A DNA stretch of 44,929 bases from Candidatus Gastranaerophilales bacterium (GCA_944323615.1 CALUTG010000009.1:1-44929), one strand, 5' to 3'; counted from the first letter of the stretch, positions 8,473 through 17,435 are shown. Notes: a model not told the origin generated them from the letters alone. Numbers and translations are program-made.

Positions 8473-8503
8473 CAAAAAAAAGCCGTTTCTAATGAGAACG
8501 GCT
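8473..8503 (-). terminator. Orphan intrinsic terminator, minus strand
   Basis: On the minus strand a 7-bp stem (AGCCGTT/AACGGCT, loop of 9) is followed by eight T. No protein gene on this strand runs into it from the right, since rplI is on the other strand. It therefore implies a short untranslated transcript. Confidence 0.65.
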
Positions 8504-8548
8504 ACCAGACTTGGGGAGGAGGTATGAAAAACCATTTGGTTTTCCATA
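8473..8548 (-). ncRNA. Candidate small RNA A with C-rich linker
   Basis: Read on the minus strand, the order is a hairpin with 12-base arms and one mismatch (8522-8549), an unpaired C-rich linker (8504-8521) containing CTCCTCCCC, and a terminator hairpin with eight T. TATAAA at 8552-8557 could be the -10 element and places the start near the first hairpin; no good -35 is seen. The layout of hairpin, CU-rich linker and terminator resembles the cyanobacterial small RNA Yfr1, though the sequence is not the Yfr1 core. The linker is complementary to GGAGG-type ribosome binding sites. The 5' end is a guess. Confidence 0.4.
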
Positions 8549-8653
8549 CTCTTTATAACGGCAGATAAAAGCAAAACTTTAGACACTTGTGAATAATATC
8601 CTACATTTGTACTAGAAAGGTTAAAATATTTTAAGCTGTTATTTGCCATGTAC

Positions 8654-8682
8654 TCGACAATTATTCTTTTTTTAGTTATGAT
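8654..8682 (+). promoter_or_regulatory. Promoter of rplI
   Basis: TCGACA (8654-8659) and TATGAT (8677-8682) are exactly 17 bases apart, about 44 bases before the rplI ATG. Each differs from the sigma-70 consensus by one base. Confidence 0.6.
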
Positions 8683-8725
8683 TAGACTAACATTAGCCTG
8701 AAATAGATTAAAAGGAGAAAAAGAA

Positions 8726-9229
8726 ATGCAAGTAATATTGAAAAAAGATGTGCAGAATATCGGTGAAGCAGGTGATTTAGTAAACGTTAAAGACGGTTAT
8801 GCAAGAAATTTCCTTATCCCGAAAAATTATGCAGAAATTGCAACCGAAGGTGCTTTGAAAAACAGAGAACAAAATATTGCAAGAATCAAAGCTAAACAAG
8901 AAAAATTACATCAGGAAGCTTTAGCAAAAGCTGCTGAAATTGAAAAGCTCGGTACAATTGAACTTTCTGCTAAAGCAGGCGAAAGCGGCAAGCTCTTCGG
9001 TACAATTACTACTAAGAGATTATGTGAAGAACTTAAAGCTAAATCCGATATTGAAGTTGACAGAAAAACAGTTTCTCTCAACGCTCCGATTAATAAAATC
9101 GGTGAGTATACTATGCTTATTAAATTAACATCTAAAGTAAAAACTGAACTCAAAGTTATTGTTACTGCTTCAGAAGTTGTTAAAGAATCAATTGAAGAAG
9201 AAGTAACAGAAGAAACAGTTGAAGCATAG
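8726..9229 (+). CDS. rplI: Ribosomal protein L9
   Basis: L9 binds 23S rRNA near the L1 stalk of the large subunit. The N-terminal domain is typical: MQVILKKDV, a G-x-x-G-D-L-V-N-V-K-D-G-Y-A-R-N-F-L-I-P signature at about 13-32, then a long connecting helix (40-75) and the C-terminal domain. The protein is 167 aa against about 149 in E. coli, because of an acidic tail (residues 152-167, rich in Glu and Thr). AAAGGAG lies about 8 bases before the ATG. It is flanked by its own promoter and a strong terminator, so it is a single-gene unit here, away from rpsF and rpsR. Confidence 0.96.
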   Translation: MQVILKKDVQNIGEAGDLVNVKDGYARNFLIPKNYAEIATEGALKNREQNIARIKAKQEKLHQEALAKAAEIEKLGTIELSAKAGESGKLFGTITTKRLCEELKAKSDIEVDRKTVSLNAPINKIGEYTMLIKLTSKVKTELKVIVTASEVVKESIEEEVTEETVEA

Positions 9230-9250
9230 TTTTAACAAAGTCCGTTATAA

Positions 9251-9286
9251 AGACGTGCCAGCTTGTAAATCAGGCACGTCTTTTTT
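9251..9286 (+). terminator. Intrinsic terminator after rplI
   Basis: A perfect 9-bp stem (AGACGTGCC/GGCACGTCT) with a 12-base loop is followed by T6. It lies 21 bases after the rplI stop. Confidence 0.85.
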
Positions 9287-9304
9287 AAAAAAAAGAGAAT
9301 AGTT

Positions 9305-10351
9305 ATGAAGCTTAAAACAAGGTGTTTTCCTTTAGGGGCATTGCCTTACGAAACAATTCAAACAGCGACGAAAATGGTTGCAAAATTTTTTGACCAGATG
9401 CCGTTCCTTGCTGCATTACCTAATATTTCTTCTGAAGATACCATCATGAAACGAACTCTGGGAAATATACCGGGAATTACAATCCAAGATACACGAATAT
9501 CACTAAATTTTAGTGATGCTTCATACAAACAAGGCATGTTAAATTTAGATAAAGCTTTTAATAATCCAACACCTGATAATCTTGATCCTTATAAAATAGA
9601 TACTCCTTTTCTCGAAAAATATCTTCAAATTATCAAAAAATTCCAATCTGCAAATGCTGTTATTAACCTCATGGGTCCTTTTACAATATCACAGCTTCTT
9701 ACGGTTGCAGCGGATGAACACATGCTTGTTGATAAGAATTTTAGAAAACTTTTTACGCAATCTGTCTGCGTAAAAGCACTTTGGATGATTAATAAAATCA
9801 AAGAATACTGTCCTGCCACAGTACCTATTATTGTTCTTGAAGAACCTCTCTTCGGACAATTAGGAAATATTAAACGTGAGAATGAAGATATTACAGTTGA
9901 ATTAGTCACAAATTTCTTTGCAAAAGTCATAGAAAAAATCAAAGCCGCAGGAGGATTAGTTGCCGTTCAATGTATGGATAAATGTGACTGGAAGATCCCA
10001 ATTAATGCAGGAGTAGATATAATTTCATTTGATGCATATAACAATTTCAATAATTTATCCATAATTCCAGAGAAGTTAATTGAATTTATTTCTCGAGGGG
10101 GAAAATTAAACTGGGGAATTGTTCCGGTTATGACAGAAACCAGAGTCAGAACCTTAAATATAGATTATCTTACAAAGAGACTTTTTAATTCTTTTGAAAG
10201 TATCATACTGTCAGGTGTGCCTGAAAGATTTATTTATAATTCCGCTCTTGTATCAATTCAAGGTAATGTAGATAAGCTTCCTGTTCTTTTTGCGGAAAAA
10301 GCTATTATTTTATCCTTCCAGCTTTCAAAAAGAATCCCCTTTAAATCATAG
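9305..10351 (+). CDS. Stand-alone MetE/UROD-like barrel protein
   Basis: The 348-aa protein has the fold pattern of the UROD/MetE-like superfamily, which includes the C-terminal half of cobalamin-independent methionine synthase. Visible features are GPFT (124-127), EEP (179-181), QCMDKCDW (222-229), SFDAY (241-245) and RGGKLNWGIVP (264-274). MetE binds zinc with a His-x-Cys pair plus a distant Cys. Here the matching place reads Q-C-M-D-K-C, so the His is missing and two nearby Cys are present. No N-terminal MetE half is fused to it. Methyl transfer is plausible, but the substrate is unknown. The ribosome binding site is weak. Its end overlaps the convergent gene at 10346 by six bases. Confidence 0.7.
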   Translation: MKLKTRCFPLGALPYETIQTATKMVAKFFDQMPFLAALPNISSEDTIMKRTLGNIPGITIQDTRISLNFSDASYKQGMLNLDKAFNNPTPDNLDPYKIDTPFLEKYLQIIKKFQSANAVINLMGPFTISQLLTVAADEHMLVDKNFRKLFTQSVCVKALWMINKIKEYCPATVPIIVLEEPLFGQLGNIKRENEDITVELVTNFFAKVIEKIKAAGGLVAVQCMDKCDWKIPINAGVDIISFDAYNNFNNLSIIPEKLIEFISRGGKLNWGIVPVMTETRVRTLNIDYLTKRLFNSFESIILSGVPERFIYNSALVSIQGNVDKLPVLFAEKAIILSFQLSKRIPFKS

Positions 10352-11470
10352 ATTCAAACTGGCATTATTATCTATAATAATTGTATTCCTTATAAAAGAA
10401 TGCGCCATTAGAAGCAAATACGGATTCATCTCATTTGTGGCAGAAAGATTAACCTTGGTTTCATGAGCATCATTTGTTTCTTCTTTTTGAGGGACAACTT
10501 CTTCAATATCAATATTCGTATTCATTGCATGAGAAGAACTTTCATCCATTAGACTCTTTTGAAGTATTTTTTTAGGGAAATTTTCCGTACAAGTTATAAG
10601 GACATCAACCGAATTTGAAGTTGTGAGAGTAAATTCGCCTTTAATGTTCCCAAAGTTTTTTGTTTGAATAAGAACTGTTAGTTTTGAATCGTTAGAATCC
10701 TGCTCTCCGTCATCAGGTGTTATTTCAAGATCAAAACCAACTCCTTCATTCAACGGAAGCCACGGAAGATAAAGCATCATTAAGCTTTTAAGATTCTGTG
10801 ACGGGTTGCTGGATTCAGCCATTGCGATGCATGAATTTATTATGCTTAAAGTTTCCTGAATTTGTTCGTTACTTAAACCTTGTTTGGAAGCAGATGCCAT
10901 GGCGATAATAAGGCTGGCTACTGCCTGTTTGCTGTTTTGCAGAATTATTTTTGAGACTTCGCTCAAGCTTACCATACCACTAAAGAGCAGCGCAATAGTA
11001 TCTTTTTGGACATTTTGCTGAAGATTGGCAAGGGTTATGGGATCCGGATTTATTATCGGGGTTTTTGCGGCAGGTGTTGTATCGCTAAACAATGCTGCAA
11101 TAGTTTTCTGATTTTGTAAAAGCTCTTGATTAATGTTTGTTAAACCAAGCGTTCCACCCATAAGGGGATTATTTTTATTCTGGGCAGACATTAGAAGCTG
11201 CCACATATTTTCCGGTAGCCCAAGCAGGTTCTTAATAAATATTGCAAGATCAAGACCTGCAATATAATTCATCTGCAAACTTTGTGTCATGTTTTGCAAA
11301 TTCATCAGTACATTTTGCGCAGCCTGCTGTTTTAGATTAGCAAGAGAGGAATTCACCTCCGGAGCAAATCCGCCTATCTTATTATTGTTTTCTATATTCT
11401 GCAGCTTTTTTAATAATAACTCCGGATTTTGAAGCCCGAGAATTATCCTGCTTACGCTAAAACCGTCCAT
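10346..11470 (-). CDS. 374-aa Asn/Gln-rich protein of unknown function
   Basis: Not recognised. The N-terminal 200 residues are helical, rich in Leu, Asn, Gln and Met (residues 1-130 contain many N-L-Q-x motifs), with no signal peptide. Residues about 235-310 form a beta-rich part after a PWLPL segment. This loosely recalls the C-terminal domain of FliK-type hook-length proteins, but the similarity is weak and no flagellar gene is nearby. Residues 310-345 are an acidic linker and the final 30 residues form a hydrophobic amphipathic helix. It stands alone between the MetE-like gene and gatA, which is divergent from it. Confidence 0.6.
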   Translation of the reverse strand: MDGFSVSRIILGLQNPELLLKKLQNIENNNKIGGFAPEVNSSLANLKQQAAQNVLMNLQNMTQSLQMNYIAGLDLAIFIKNLLGLPENMWQLLMSAQNKNNPLMGGTLGLTNINQELLQNQKTIAALFSDTTPAAKTPIINPDPITLANLQQNVQKDTIALLFSGMVSLSEVSKIILQNSKQAVASLIIAMASASKQGLSNEQIQETLSIINSCIAMAESSNPSQNLKSLMMLYLPWLPLNEGVGFDLEITPDDGEQDSNDSKLTVLIQTKNFGNIKGEFTLTTSNSVDVLITCTENFPKKILQKSLMDESSSHAMNTNIDIEEVVPQKEETNDAHETKVNLSATNEMNPYLLLMAHSFIRNTIIIDNNASLNL

Positions 11471-11556
11471 AAAATTATTATAACAGCATTTTAAGATAAG
11501 TCTATTTTTCTATGTTAACCCGAAATTTTAAATACATCATCTATTTTCATGTTTTT

Positions 11557-11564
11557 GTTATAAT
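11557..11564 (+). promoter_or_regulatory. Extended -10 promoter of gatA
   Basis: TGT followed directly by TATAAT (11559-11564) forms an extended -10, about 24 bases before the gatA ATG. No matching -35 is present. Confidence 0.55.
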
Positions 11565-11587
11565 GAAGTAAACAAGGGAGAAAAGAA

Positions 11588-13051
11588 ATGCAAGAACTAT
11601 TGAAAAAGAGTGCAATGGAGCAAAGCAAAGCTCTTAAGAATAAAGAAGTTTCAGCTGTAGAACTTACAACAGCCGCTTTAAACAGAATTAAATCAATTGA
11701 TGAAAAACTTGGCGCATTCAACTCATTAACAGAAGATACGGCGCTTGAAACAGCAAAAAAAGTTGACGAAAAAATCTCAAAAGGAGAAGAACTTCCGCTT
11801 CTTGCCGGTGTTCCTCTTGCCCTGAAAGATAACATGAACCTTATCGGCTCAAGAACAACCGCTTCAAGCAAAATTCTGGAAAATTTTGTTTCTCCGTATA
11901 ATGCAACTGTTACACAGAAACTTTTGGAAAATTTAGTACCGATTGTCGGAAAAGCAAATCTGGATGAGTTTGCAATGGGTTCATCAAATGAAAACTCAGC
12001 ATTCAAAAAAGTTCACAATCCTTGGAATCTTAATAAAGTACCGGGAGGCTCATCCGGCGGTTCAGCAGCATCGGTTGCCGCTTGTGAAACAACACTTGCT
12101 CTCGGTTCAGATACCGGAGGAAGTATTCGTCTTCCGGCAAGTTTCTGCGGTATTGTAGGTATGAAACCTACTTATGGTAAAGTTTCAAGATATGGACTTA
12201 TTGCGTTTGCATCTTCTCTTGACCAAATTGGTCCGTTTGCAAGAACGGTTGAAGATGCAGCAGCTCTTTTAGAAGTTATCTCAGGACACGATCCTCACGA
12301 TTCAACATCTTTAAATCTGCCGGTTGAAAATTACAGAAGTTCTCTTAACAACGACTTAAAGGGTAAAAAAATCGGTGTAGTAAAAGAACTAGTATCAGAA
12401 GGTCTTGCACCTGATGTAGAAAAAGCAATAAAAGATGCTGTTGAGACATATAAAAAACTCGGTGCGGAAGTTGTTGAAATCTCTCTTCCTAACCTTAAGC
12501 ATTCAATTGGTATTTATTATATTCTTGCAACGGCAGAATGCAGTTCTAACCTTGCAAGATTTGACGGTGTAAGATACGGTTATAGAACACCGGATGCCCA
12601 GAATCTGCTTGAAATGTATTGCAAAACAAGAGCAGAAGGGTTCGGTCCAGAAGTTAAACGCCGTATAATGCTCGGAACATACGCACTTTCTTCAGGATAT
12701 TATGATGCTTATTATAAAAAAGCCCAGCAGATGAGAAGGGTTGTAACAGAAGATTTTATTAAAGCATTTTCTCAGGTTGATGCATTAATTTCTCCAACCT
12801 GCCCGAATACAGCTTTTGACCTTGGCGCAAGAACTGAAGACCCGCTTGCAATGTATTTAACAGATATTGCAACTATTTCTGCAAACCTTGCAGGTATCCC
12901 TGCTATATCAATTCCAGCAGGTTTTGACCGTGACGGTATGCCAATCGGGCTGCAAATTATGACCCCGCAATTAAGCGAAGCTAAATTATTCAACTTTGCA
13001 TATAAATTTGAACAAGAACACAATTATTATAAACAATTAGCAAACATTTAA
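11588..13051 (+). CDS. gatA: Asp-tRNA(Asn)/Glu-tRNA(Gln) amidotransferase subunit A
   Basis: GatA is the amidase of the GatCAB complex, which converts Glu-tRNA(Gln) (and Asp-tRNA(Asn)) to the amide form by releasing ammonia from glutamine. The 487-aa length is standard. The amidase triad is visible: Lys80 in LALKDN, the cis-Ser Ser155 in GGSSGGS, and Ser179 in GSDTGGS. The start has GGGAG about 9 bases upstream. gatC and gatB are not adjacent, so the genes are dispersed, as is common in cyanobacteria. It is a single-gene unit with its own promoter and terminator. Confidence 0.97.
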   Translation: MQELLKKSAMEQSKALKNKEVSAVELTTAALNRIKSIDEKLGAFNSLTEDTALETAKKVDEKISKGEELPLLAGVPLALKDNMNLIGSRTTASSKILENFVSPYNATVTQKLLENLVPIVGKANLDEFAMGSSNENSAFKKVHNPWNLNKVPGGSSGGSAASVAACETTLALGSDTGGSIRLPASFCGIVGMKPTYGKVSRYGLIAFASSLDQIGPFARTVEDAAALLEVISGHDPHDSTSLNLPVENYRSSLNNDLKGKKIGVVKELVSEGLAPDVEKAIKDAVETYKKLGAEVVEISLPNLKHSIGIYYILATAECSSNLARFDGVRYGYRTPDAQNLLEMYCKTRAEGFGPEVKRRIMLGTYALSSGYYDAYYKKAQQMRRVVTEDFIKAFSQVDALISPTCPNTAFDLGARTEDPLAMYLTDIATISANLAGIPAISIPAGFDRDGMPIGLQIMTPQLSEAKLFNFAYKFEQEHNYYKQLANI

Positions 13052-13058
13052 TAAAAAA

Positions 13059-13087
13059 GGGGGGATTTTTAATCTCCCCCTTTTTTT
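13059..13087. terminator. Bidirectional terminator between gatA and the minus-strand gene
   Basis: A stem of seven to eight G:C-rich pairs (GGGGGAT/ATCTCCCC) is flanked by A6 on the left and T7 on the right. It serves both convergent genes. Confidence 0.85.
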
Positions 13088-13093
13088 AAATTA

Positions 13094-13807
13094 TTAATTA
13101 GTTTTACCTGCTCTGTAACCGCAATATGCGTAAATAAACGGCAACGCCTTTTCTAAATGAAGCTTGTCTACAAAAGGTACTTTAGCTAAAATCAGGACGC
13201 CAAACAAATCGTCAACGTTAGCAATTGTGTCTTTTAATGTCAATTTTCTATCAGGATTCTTATCATGCGGATCACATATAAGATTGGAAACTTCTGCAGC
13301 ACCCATCATGCCGACTAAGATAGCACCGGCAGTAGATAAAATTTTAGCCCAGGCATTATTAAATTTCTGACTTGATTCACAAAGCTTCAATCCTGCAGCG
13401 GCAAGCCAGGTCGGAATTGCAGCATTACAGAATTGGAAAACACCTTCTTCTGCTTTTCTGCGGTTTGTTTTACAATCATTACCCGGCATAGCGGCAAGAA
13501 CGGAGCCTATAACAGTAGTTGCAGAAACGAGTACCATTTCGGAAAGTCCGTATTTGACTTTAAGCGGATTTTTAACCCCCTGCTTCTTCATCATATACAC
13601 TATAGGGAATGCAGCACCCGCCAGAGCACCTATTGCAGCTTTGACTTTATCAGGAACTGATGGTTTATGATGTGTTCTGCTTCTTCTTAAAAGATAGTTT
13701 TGTGCATCAGCTTTAACCTTTTCCTCACGATAATCGGGGGTTACATCGACTTTTTCCAGATACACATATTTTACATTACTATTTCTAAAACTAGGGATAC
13801 TATTCAT
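13094..13807 (-). CDS. Predicted membrane protein of unknown function (237 aa)
   Basis: Not recognised. A basic N-terminal 55 residues precedes Gly/Ala-rich hydrophobic stretches at about 57-74, 90-107, 126-145 and 156-176, then a polar segment and a C-terminal hydrophobic end. Several Cys are present. The N-terminus contains VDVT-PDYR-x-x-KV, which recalls the start of the divergent neighbour at 13994 (VDVT, then D-P-R-Y-x-KV). No clear Shine-Dalgarno is seen. The two genes may share the 186-base region between them and may work together, but that is inference. Confidence 0.65.
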   Translation of the reverse strand: MNSIPSFRNSNVKYVYLEKVDVTPDYREEKVKADAQNYLLRRSRTHHKPSVPDKVKAAIGALAGAAFPIVYMMKKQGVKNPLKVKYGLSEMVLVSATTVIGSVLAAMPGNDCKTNRRKAEEGVFQFCNAAIPTWLAAAGLKLCESSQKFNNAWAKILSTAGAILVGMMGAAEVSNLICDPHDKNPDRKLTLKDTIANVDDLFGVLILAKVPFVDKLHLEKALPFIYAYCGYRAGKTN

Positions 13808-13993
13808 AATTTCGAAACTATCTTATTTCTTAAAAATTATATCGTATATACAAACTTCATACAAGATACAATAGCTAAAAAACTTAAAATAAATTTTTTT
13901 GATATATAATTTACTATCATTTAGTAAATTTTTGTAACATAAAACGCAATTATTCATCTTCATTTGTTTTATCATAATCAAAGGAGTGTAAAT

Positions 13994-14398
13994 ATGGCTG
14001 TAAGTGCAAATGTAACCAGAAAACTGGATAACAACTATGTACAGGTTGATGTAACTTCTAAAAAAACAGACCCGAGATATTATAAAGTGCCTGAATCTAA
14101 AGCAGATCAATTTTGCAAAGATTTTACTAAAACAGATAAACGCATGTCAATTATATCAGATACTTCTTTTGTCGTTTCAACACTTATTGGTTGTGCTATA
14201 CTTAGTTTGGTTACAAGAAAACTAAGCGGAATTGCCCGAATTGTATTAGGAATTCTTGGAGGTCTTTCCCTTGGATTTGCAAGCGAAATGATTTCTGCAA
14301 ACACTATGGTAAAAAAATACCAACAGCTTTTAAAAACATATCAGGCAGAAGAAATTAAATTTGAAGACAAACAAAAACAGCTTAATGAAATACTTTAA
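13994..14398 (+). CDS. Small predicted membrane protein of unknown function (134 aa)
   Basis: Not recognised. Residues 1-45 are polar and contain VDVTSKKTDPRY. Two hydrophobic segments follow (about 47-65 and 72-92, the second Gly/Leu-rich), separated by a basic turn (TRKLSG). A C-terminal charged helix (100-134) looks like a coiled coil. The ATG at 13994 is preferred over an upstream ATG at 13964 because AAAGGAG lies about 8 bases before it. It converges with the atp operon end, only 18 bases away, with no terminator visible between them. Confidence 0.75.
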   Translation: MAVSANVTRKLDNNYVQVDVTSKKTDPRYYKVPESKADQFCKDFTKTDKRMSIISDTSFVVSTLIGCAILSLVTRKLSGIARIVLGILGGLSLGFASEMISANTMVKKYQQLLKTYQAEEIKFEDKQKQLNEIL

Positions 14399-14416
14399 AA
14401 CAGTATCCGATTAAAC

Positions 14417-15331
14417 CTAGCCTCCCTGTACACCCTGTGCACCGGATACAATTTCTACAAGTTCCTGAGTAATAGCTGCCTGACGAGCTTTGTTATAATC
14501 AACAGTAAGAGTCGTGATCATCTCTTCTGCGTTATTAGATGCTGCCGACATTGCAGTCATTCGTGAAGCGAGTTCACTCGCATTAGCTTCCAGAAGCGCA
14601 TGATAAATTGAGTTCGTAATATACATAGGAACAAGCTGCTGCAAAACGCTATGAGCGGAAGGCTCAAAAATCATTATCGGATCAAGTTCATGTGATTCAG
14701 CTTTTTCTACTTCTACAGGAAGGATTTCGTAATCCATGACCTTGTAAGACATCATGTTATTAAATCTTGTGGTAATAATATCAATTCTGTCAATTTTTCC
14801 GGAAACAAAATCTTCTGCAATATCTTCCGCAATAATATTTGCACCAGTAGCAGTAGGATTATTGGCAATACTCAAATAAGTCTTAACAACCTCATAATCT
14901 CCGGATTTATGCTTAAGACCTGAAATGCCCTTTTGTCCTACAACATATATATAGGTTTTAATACCTTTTTCCGTATTTTCTTTAACTCTGTGAAGTGCTG
15001 CCTTAAGAATATTAGCATTATAAGCACCAGCAAGACCTTTATTTGAAGTAATAACCAAAAGACCTTCTGCCTTCACTTCCCTTCTTGTAAGAAGTTCCGG
15101 ATAGTTATCAAGCCCTCTTTCAACCTTCAAACCGGAAACAGAAAGCTCATCCACTGTGCCAAGCATCTGGCGGAAAATGGTTATAAGTTCTTCTGCAAAC
15201 GGTCTGCCAGCTTTAACAGTACTCTCTGCACGTTTTACTTTAGCCGCAGCAACCATTTTCATCGCTTTGGTTATCTTCTTTGTGTTCTGTACACTGCTTA
15301 TTCTGCTTTTAATATCCTTTAAATTTGGCAT
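14417..15331 (-). CDS. atpG: ATP synthase gamma subunit
   Basis: Gamma is the central shaft that couples proton flow to catalysis. The N-terminus (IKSRISSVQNTKKITKAM) and the C-terminal helix (SELASRMTAMSAASNNAEEM) are highly typical. At 304 aa it is longer than E. coli gamma (286) but lacks the roughly 35-residue regulatory insertion of photosynthetic cyanobacteria: the chain runs straight from the MSYKVMDYEILP region to MIFEPSA. It has instead a slightly longer segment near residues 60-85. It is the last gene of the operon, 12 bases after atpA. Beta and epsilon are not found downstream. Confidence 0.96.
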   Translation of the reverse strand: MPNLKDIKSRISSVQNTKKITKAMKMVAAAKVKRAESTVKAGRPFAEELITIFRQMLGTVDELSVSGLKVERGLDNYPELLTRREVKAEGLLVITSNKGLAGAYNANILKAALHRVKENTEKGIKTYIYVVGQKGISGLKHKSGDYEVVKTYLSIANNPTATGANIIAEDIAEDFVSGKIDRIDIITTRFNNMMSYKVMDYEILPVEVEKAESHELDPIMIFEPSAHSVLQQLVPMYITNSIYHALLEANASELASRMTAMSAASNNAEEMITTLTVDYNKARQAAITQELVEIVSGAQGVQGG

Positions 15332-15343
15332 AAAACACCTTTA

Positions 15344-16855
15344 CTATAAAGTTTTAATATAAGATTCGAGACTAGATCTCAAAGACTGCTGATCTTCATC
15401 AGACAATTTTTCACCTGCATTAAGTCTTGTATTTAATTCAGGCATATTTGCTTCAAAGTATTCAAACCAGCCGGTTTTGAAATCAGAAATCTTTTTGTTA
15501 TCAATCTCGTCAAGGAAACCTTCGTTAGCCGCGAAAAGGATTGTAACCTGCTGTGCAACACTCAAAGGTCTGTATTGAGGCTGTTTGAGAACCTCTGTTA
15601 ATTTCTGACCTCTAAGAAGCTGTTTCTTAGTAGCTGCATCCAAATCTGATGCAAACTGAGCAAATGCTTCTAATTCTCTAAATTGAGCAAGGTCAAGACG
15701 AAGCTTACCTGCAACTTGCTTAATACCTTTAGTCTGAGCAGCACCGCCGACACGTGAAACTGAAATACCGGCGTTAATTGCAGGTCTTACGCCTGAGTTA
15801 AACAGAGCTGTTTCAAGGAATATTTGACCGTCTGTAATAGAAATTACGTTAGTCGGAATATATGCAGAAACGTCTCCTGCTTGGGTTTCAATAATAGGCA
15901 GTGCAGTAATACTTCCGCCGCCCAACTCGTCAGACAATTTAACCGCTCTTTCAAGAAGTCTTGAGTGGAGGTAGAATACATCGCCAGGATAAGCTTCACG
16001 TCCAGGCGGTCTTCTCAAAAGCAAGCTCATTGCACGATAAGCCTGAGCGTGTTTAGTCAAATCATCATATACAATTAAAACGTGTTTACCTTGTTCCAAA
16101 AACTCTTCTGCCATAGCAACACCGGCAAAAGGTGCAATATATTGAAGAGGTGCAGGCTCATTAGCGTTAGCGGAAACAATGATTGAATAATCCATTGCAC
16201 CATGTTTCTCAAGAGTTTTTGCTAACTGAGCAACAGTAGATGCTTTTTGTCCGATTGCAACATAGATACAAATTACGTCGCCGCCTTTTTGGTTAATAAT
16301 AGTATCAATAGCAATAGCGGTTTTACCGGTCTGTCTGTCACCGATAATCAACTCACGCTGACCTCTTCCGATAGGAGTTAAAGCGTCAATCGCAGTTAAA
16401 CCTGTTTGAAGAGGCTGGTGAACAGATCTTCTAGCAACAATGCCCGGTGCAACTCTTTCAATAGGTCTTGTTCTGTCAGTAATAATTTCACCCTTGCCGT
16501 CAATCGGTCTCCCTGTCGGGTTAACAATACGTCCGATAAGAGCGTCGCCGACAGGAACAGAAGCAATTCTGCCTGTAGTTTTAACAGTCATACCTTCTTT
16601 AATATGTGTATATTCGCCCAAGATAACAACGCCGACATTATCTTCTTCAAGGTTAAGTGTTATACCTAAAGTTCCTCTGCCGTCTTCAAACTCAACAAGT
16701 TCGTTTGACATTACGTTTCTTAAGCCGTAAATTCTTGCGATACCGTCCCCAACTTCAAGAACGCTTCCGATATTAGAAACTTCTGCTTTCGCTTCGTAAT
16801 TTCGGATATTCTCTTTTAATATGGAACTGATTTCATCCGGGTTTATTACTGCCAT
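15344..16855 (-). CDS. atpA: ATP synthase alpha subunit
   Basis: Alpha is the non-catalytic nucleotide-binding subunit of F1. The 503-aa length is standard. Walker A GDRQTGKT is at 172-179. The arginine-finger region is visible as [14 protein letters not shown] in the last third, and [20 protein letters not shown] is intact. A GAGGTG ribosome binding site precedes the start. It lies between atpH (13 bases upstream) and atpG. Confidence 0.98.
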   Translation of the reverse strand: MAVINPDEISSILKENIRNYEAKAEVSNIGSVLEVGDGIARIYGLRNVMSNELVEFEDGRGTLGITLNLEEDNVGVVILGEYTHIKEGMTVKTTGRIASVPVGDALIGRIVNPTGRPIDGKGEIITDRTRPIERVAPGIVARRSVHQPLQTGLTAIDALTPIGRGQRELIIGDRQTGKTAIAIDTIINQKGGDVICIYVAIGQKASTVAQLAKTLEKHGAMDYSIIVSANANEPAPLQYIAPFAGVAMAEEFLEQGKHVLIVYDDLTKHAQAYRAMSLLLRRPPGREAYPGDVFYLHSRLLERAVKLSDELGGGSITALPIIETQAGDVSAYIPTNVISITDGQIFLETALFNSGVRPAINAGISVSRVGGAAQTKGIKQVAGKLRLDLAQFRELEAFAQFASDLDAATKKQLLRGQKLTEVLKQPQYRPLSVAQQVTILFAANEGFLDEIDNKKISDFKTGWFEYFEANMPELNTRLNAGEKLSDEDQQSLRSSLESYIKTL

Positions 16856-16868
16856 ATTTTCACCTCGT

Positions 16869-17435
16869 TTATTCCTTAATTATATGTTTACTCAAATCTT
16901 CTAACTTATGACGAACGCTGTTATCAATAATAAGTTCGTCAATATCAAAAATTAATCCCCCGATTATGCTGTTATCTACTTTCCAGTCAGGAACAACATT
17001 TTTATTAATTTTTTGGGAAATCTTATTTTTTATATCTTCTTTTCTGCCCTCATCCAATTCTATTGCTGAAGTTATAGAAACATGAGCGACATTATTAATA
17101 TCATCAAGCTCTTTAGAGAACTCATCAGCAATCTGGGAGATAATATTAACCCTTTTTTTAAGGTTTAGGGCAATTAAAAAATTATATACAACCGGCATCA
17201 GGTTTGTCTGAAACAATTTGCACAATACAATCTGCTTTTCCTCTGTAGAAATAGCAGGGTTATTAATTACATCCGAAAGTTCCGATGACGAATTAATCAC
17301 GTCAGAAACCTGTCTCAAATCATCCAGGACCTCTTCCTTAGAAATGTGACCGTCTTCCTGAACAAGCTCCAAAAGAGCTTTTGCCCATCTTTTTGCTATA
17401 AGTTCACAGTTATTACCTTTAACTGAAGCCGTCAT
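16869..17435 (-). CDS. atpH: ATP synthase delta subunit
   Basis: Delta joins F1 to the peripheral stalk. The 188-aa protein has the usual helical N-terminal domain ([15 protein letters not shown], 14-28), the LCKLFQ and [10 protein letters not shown] segments, and the C-terminal [16 protein letters not shown] end with a family-typical [15 protein letters not shown]. Its start overlaps the atpF stop by four bases (ATGA), so the two are translationally coupled. Confidence 0.94.
   Translation of the reverse strand: MTASVKGNNCELIAKRWAKALLELVQEDGHISKEEVLDDLRQVSDVINSSSELSDVINNPAISTEEKQIVLCKLFQTNLMPVVYNFLIALNLKKRVNIISQIADEFSKELDDINNVAHVSITSAIELDEGRKEDIKNKISQKINKNVVPDWKVDNSIIGGLIFDIDELIIDNSVRHKLEDLSKHIIKE

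Larger units (their letters stand above)
8251..8725. other. Non-coding gap with clustered hairpins before rplI
   Basis: No convincing gene is seen in this 475-base stretch. From about 8290 to 8470 the base composition is richer in G+C than the surroundings. Several short inverted repeats follow one another: GGAATC/GATTCC near 8380, CTACG/CGTAG near 8393-8410, and GTATCG/CGATAC near 8427-8450. A 14-base perfect palindrome (CCTTTTGCAAAAGG) lies at 8267-8280. The right half contains a candidate small RNA on the minus strand and the rplI promoter, listed separately. The open reading frames crossing this region have poor composition and no ribosome binding site at their start. Confidence 0.6.

Noticed and set aside
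8290-8568. 92-codon frame before rplI
   Set aside because: It crosses clustered hairpins and has poor composition and no ribosome binding site at its start. A strong GGAGGAGG inside it would leave only a 14-codon peptide and is better explained as the complement of the RNA linker.
8911-9153. Minus-strand frame inside rplI
   Set aside because: A shadow of the clear L9 gene. Same for the long opposite frames inside ftsH, atpA, trkA and gatA.
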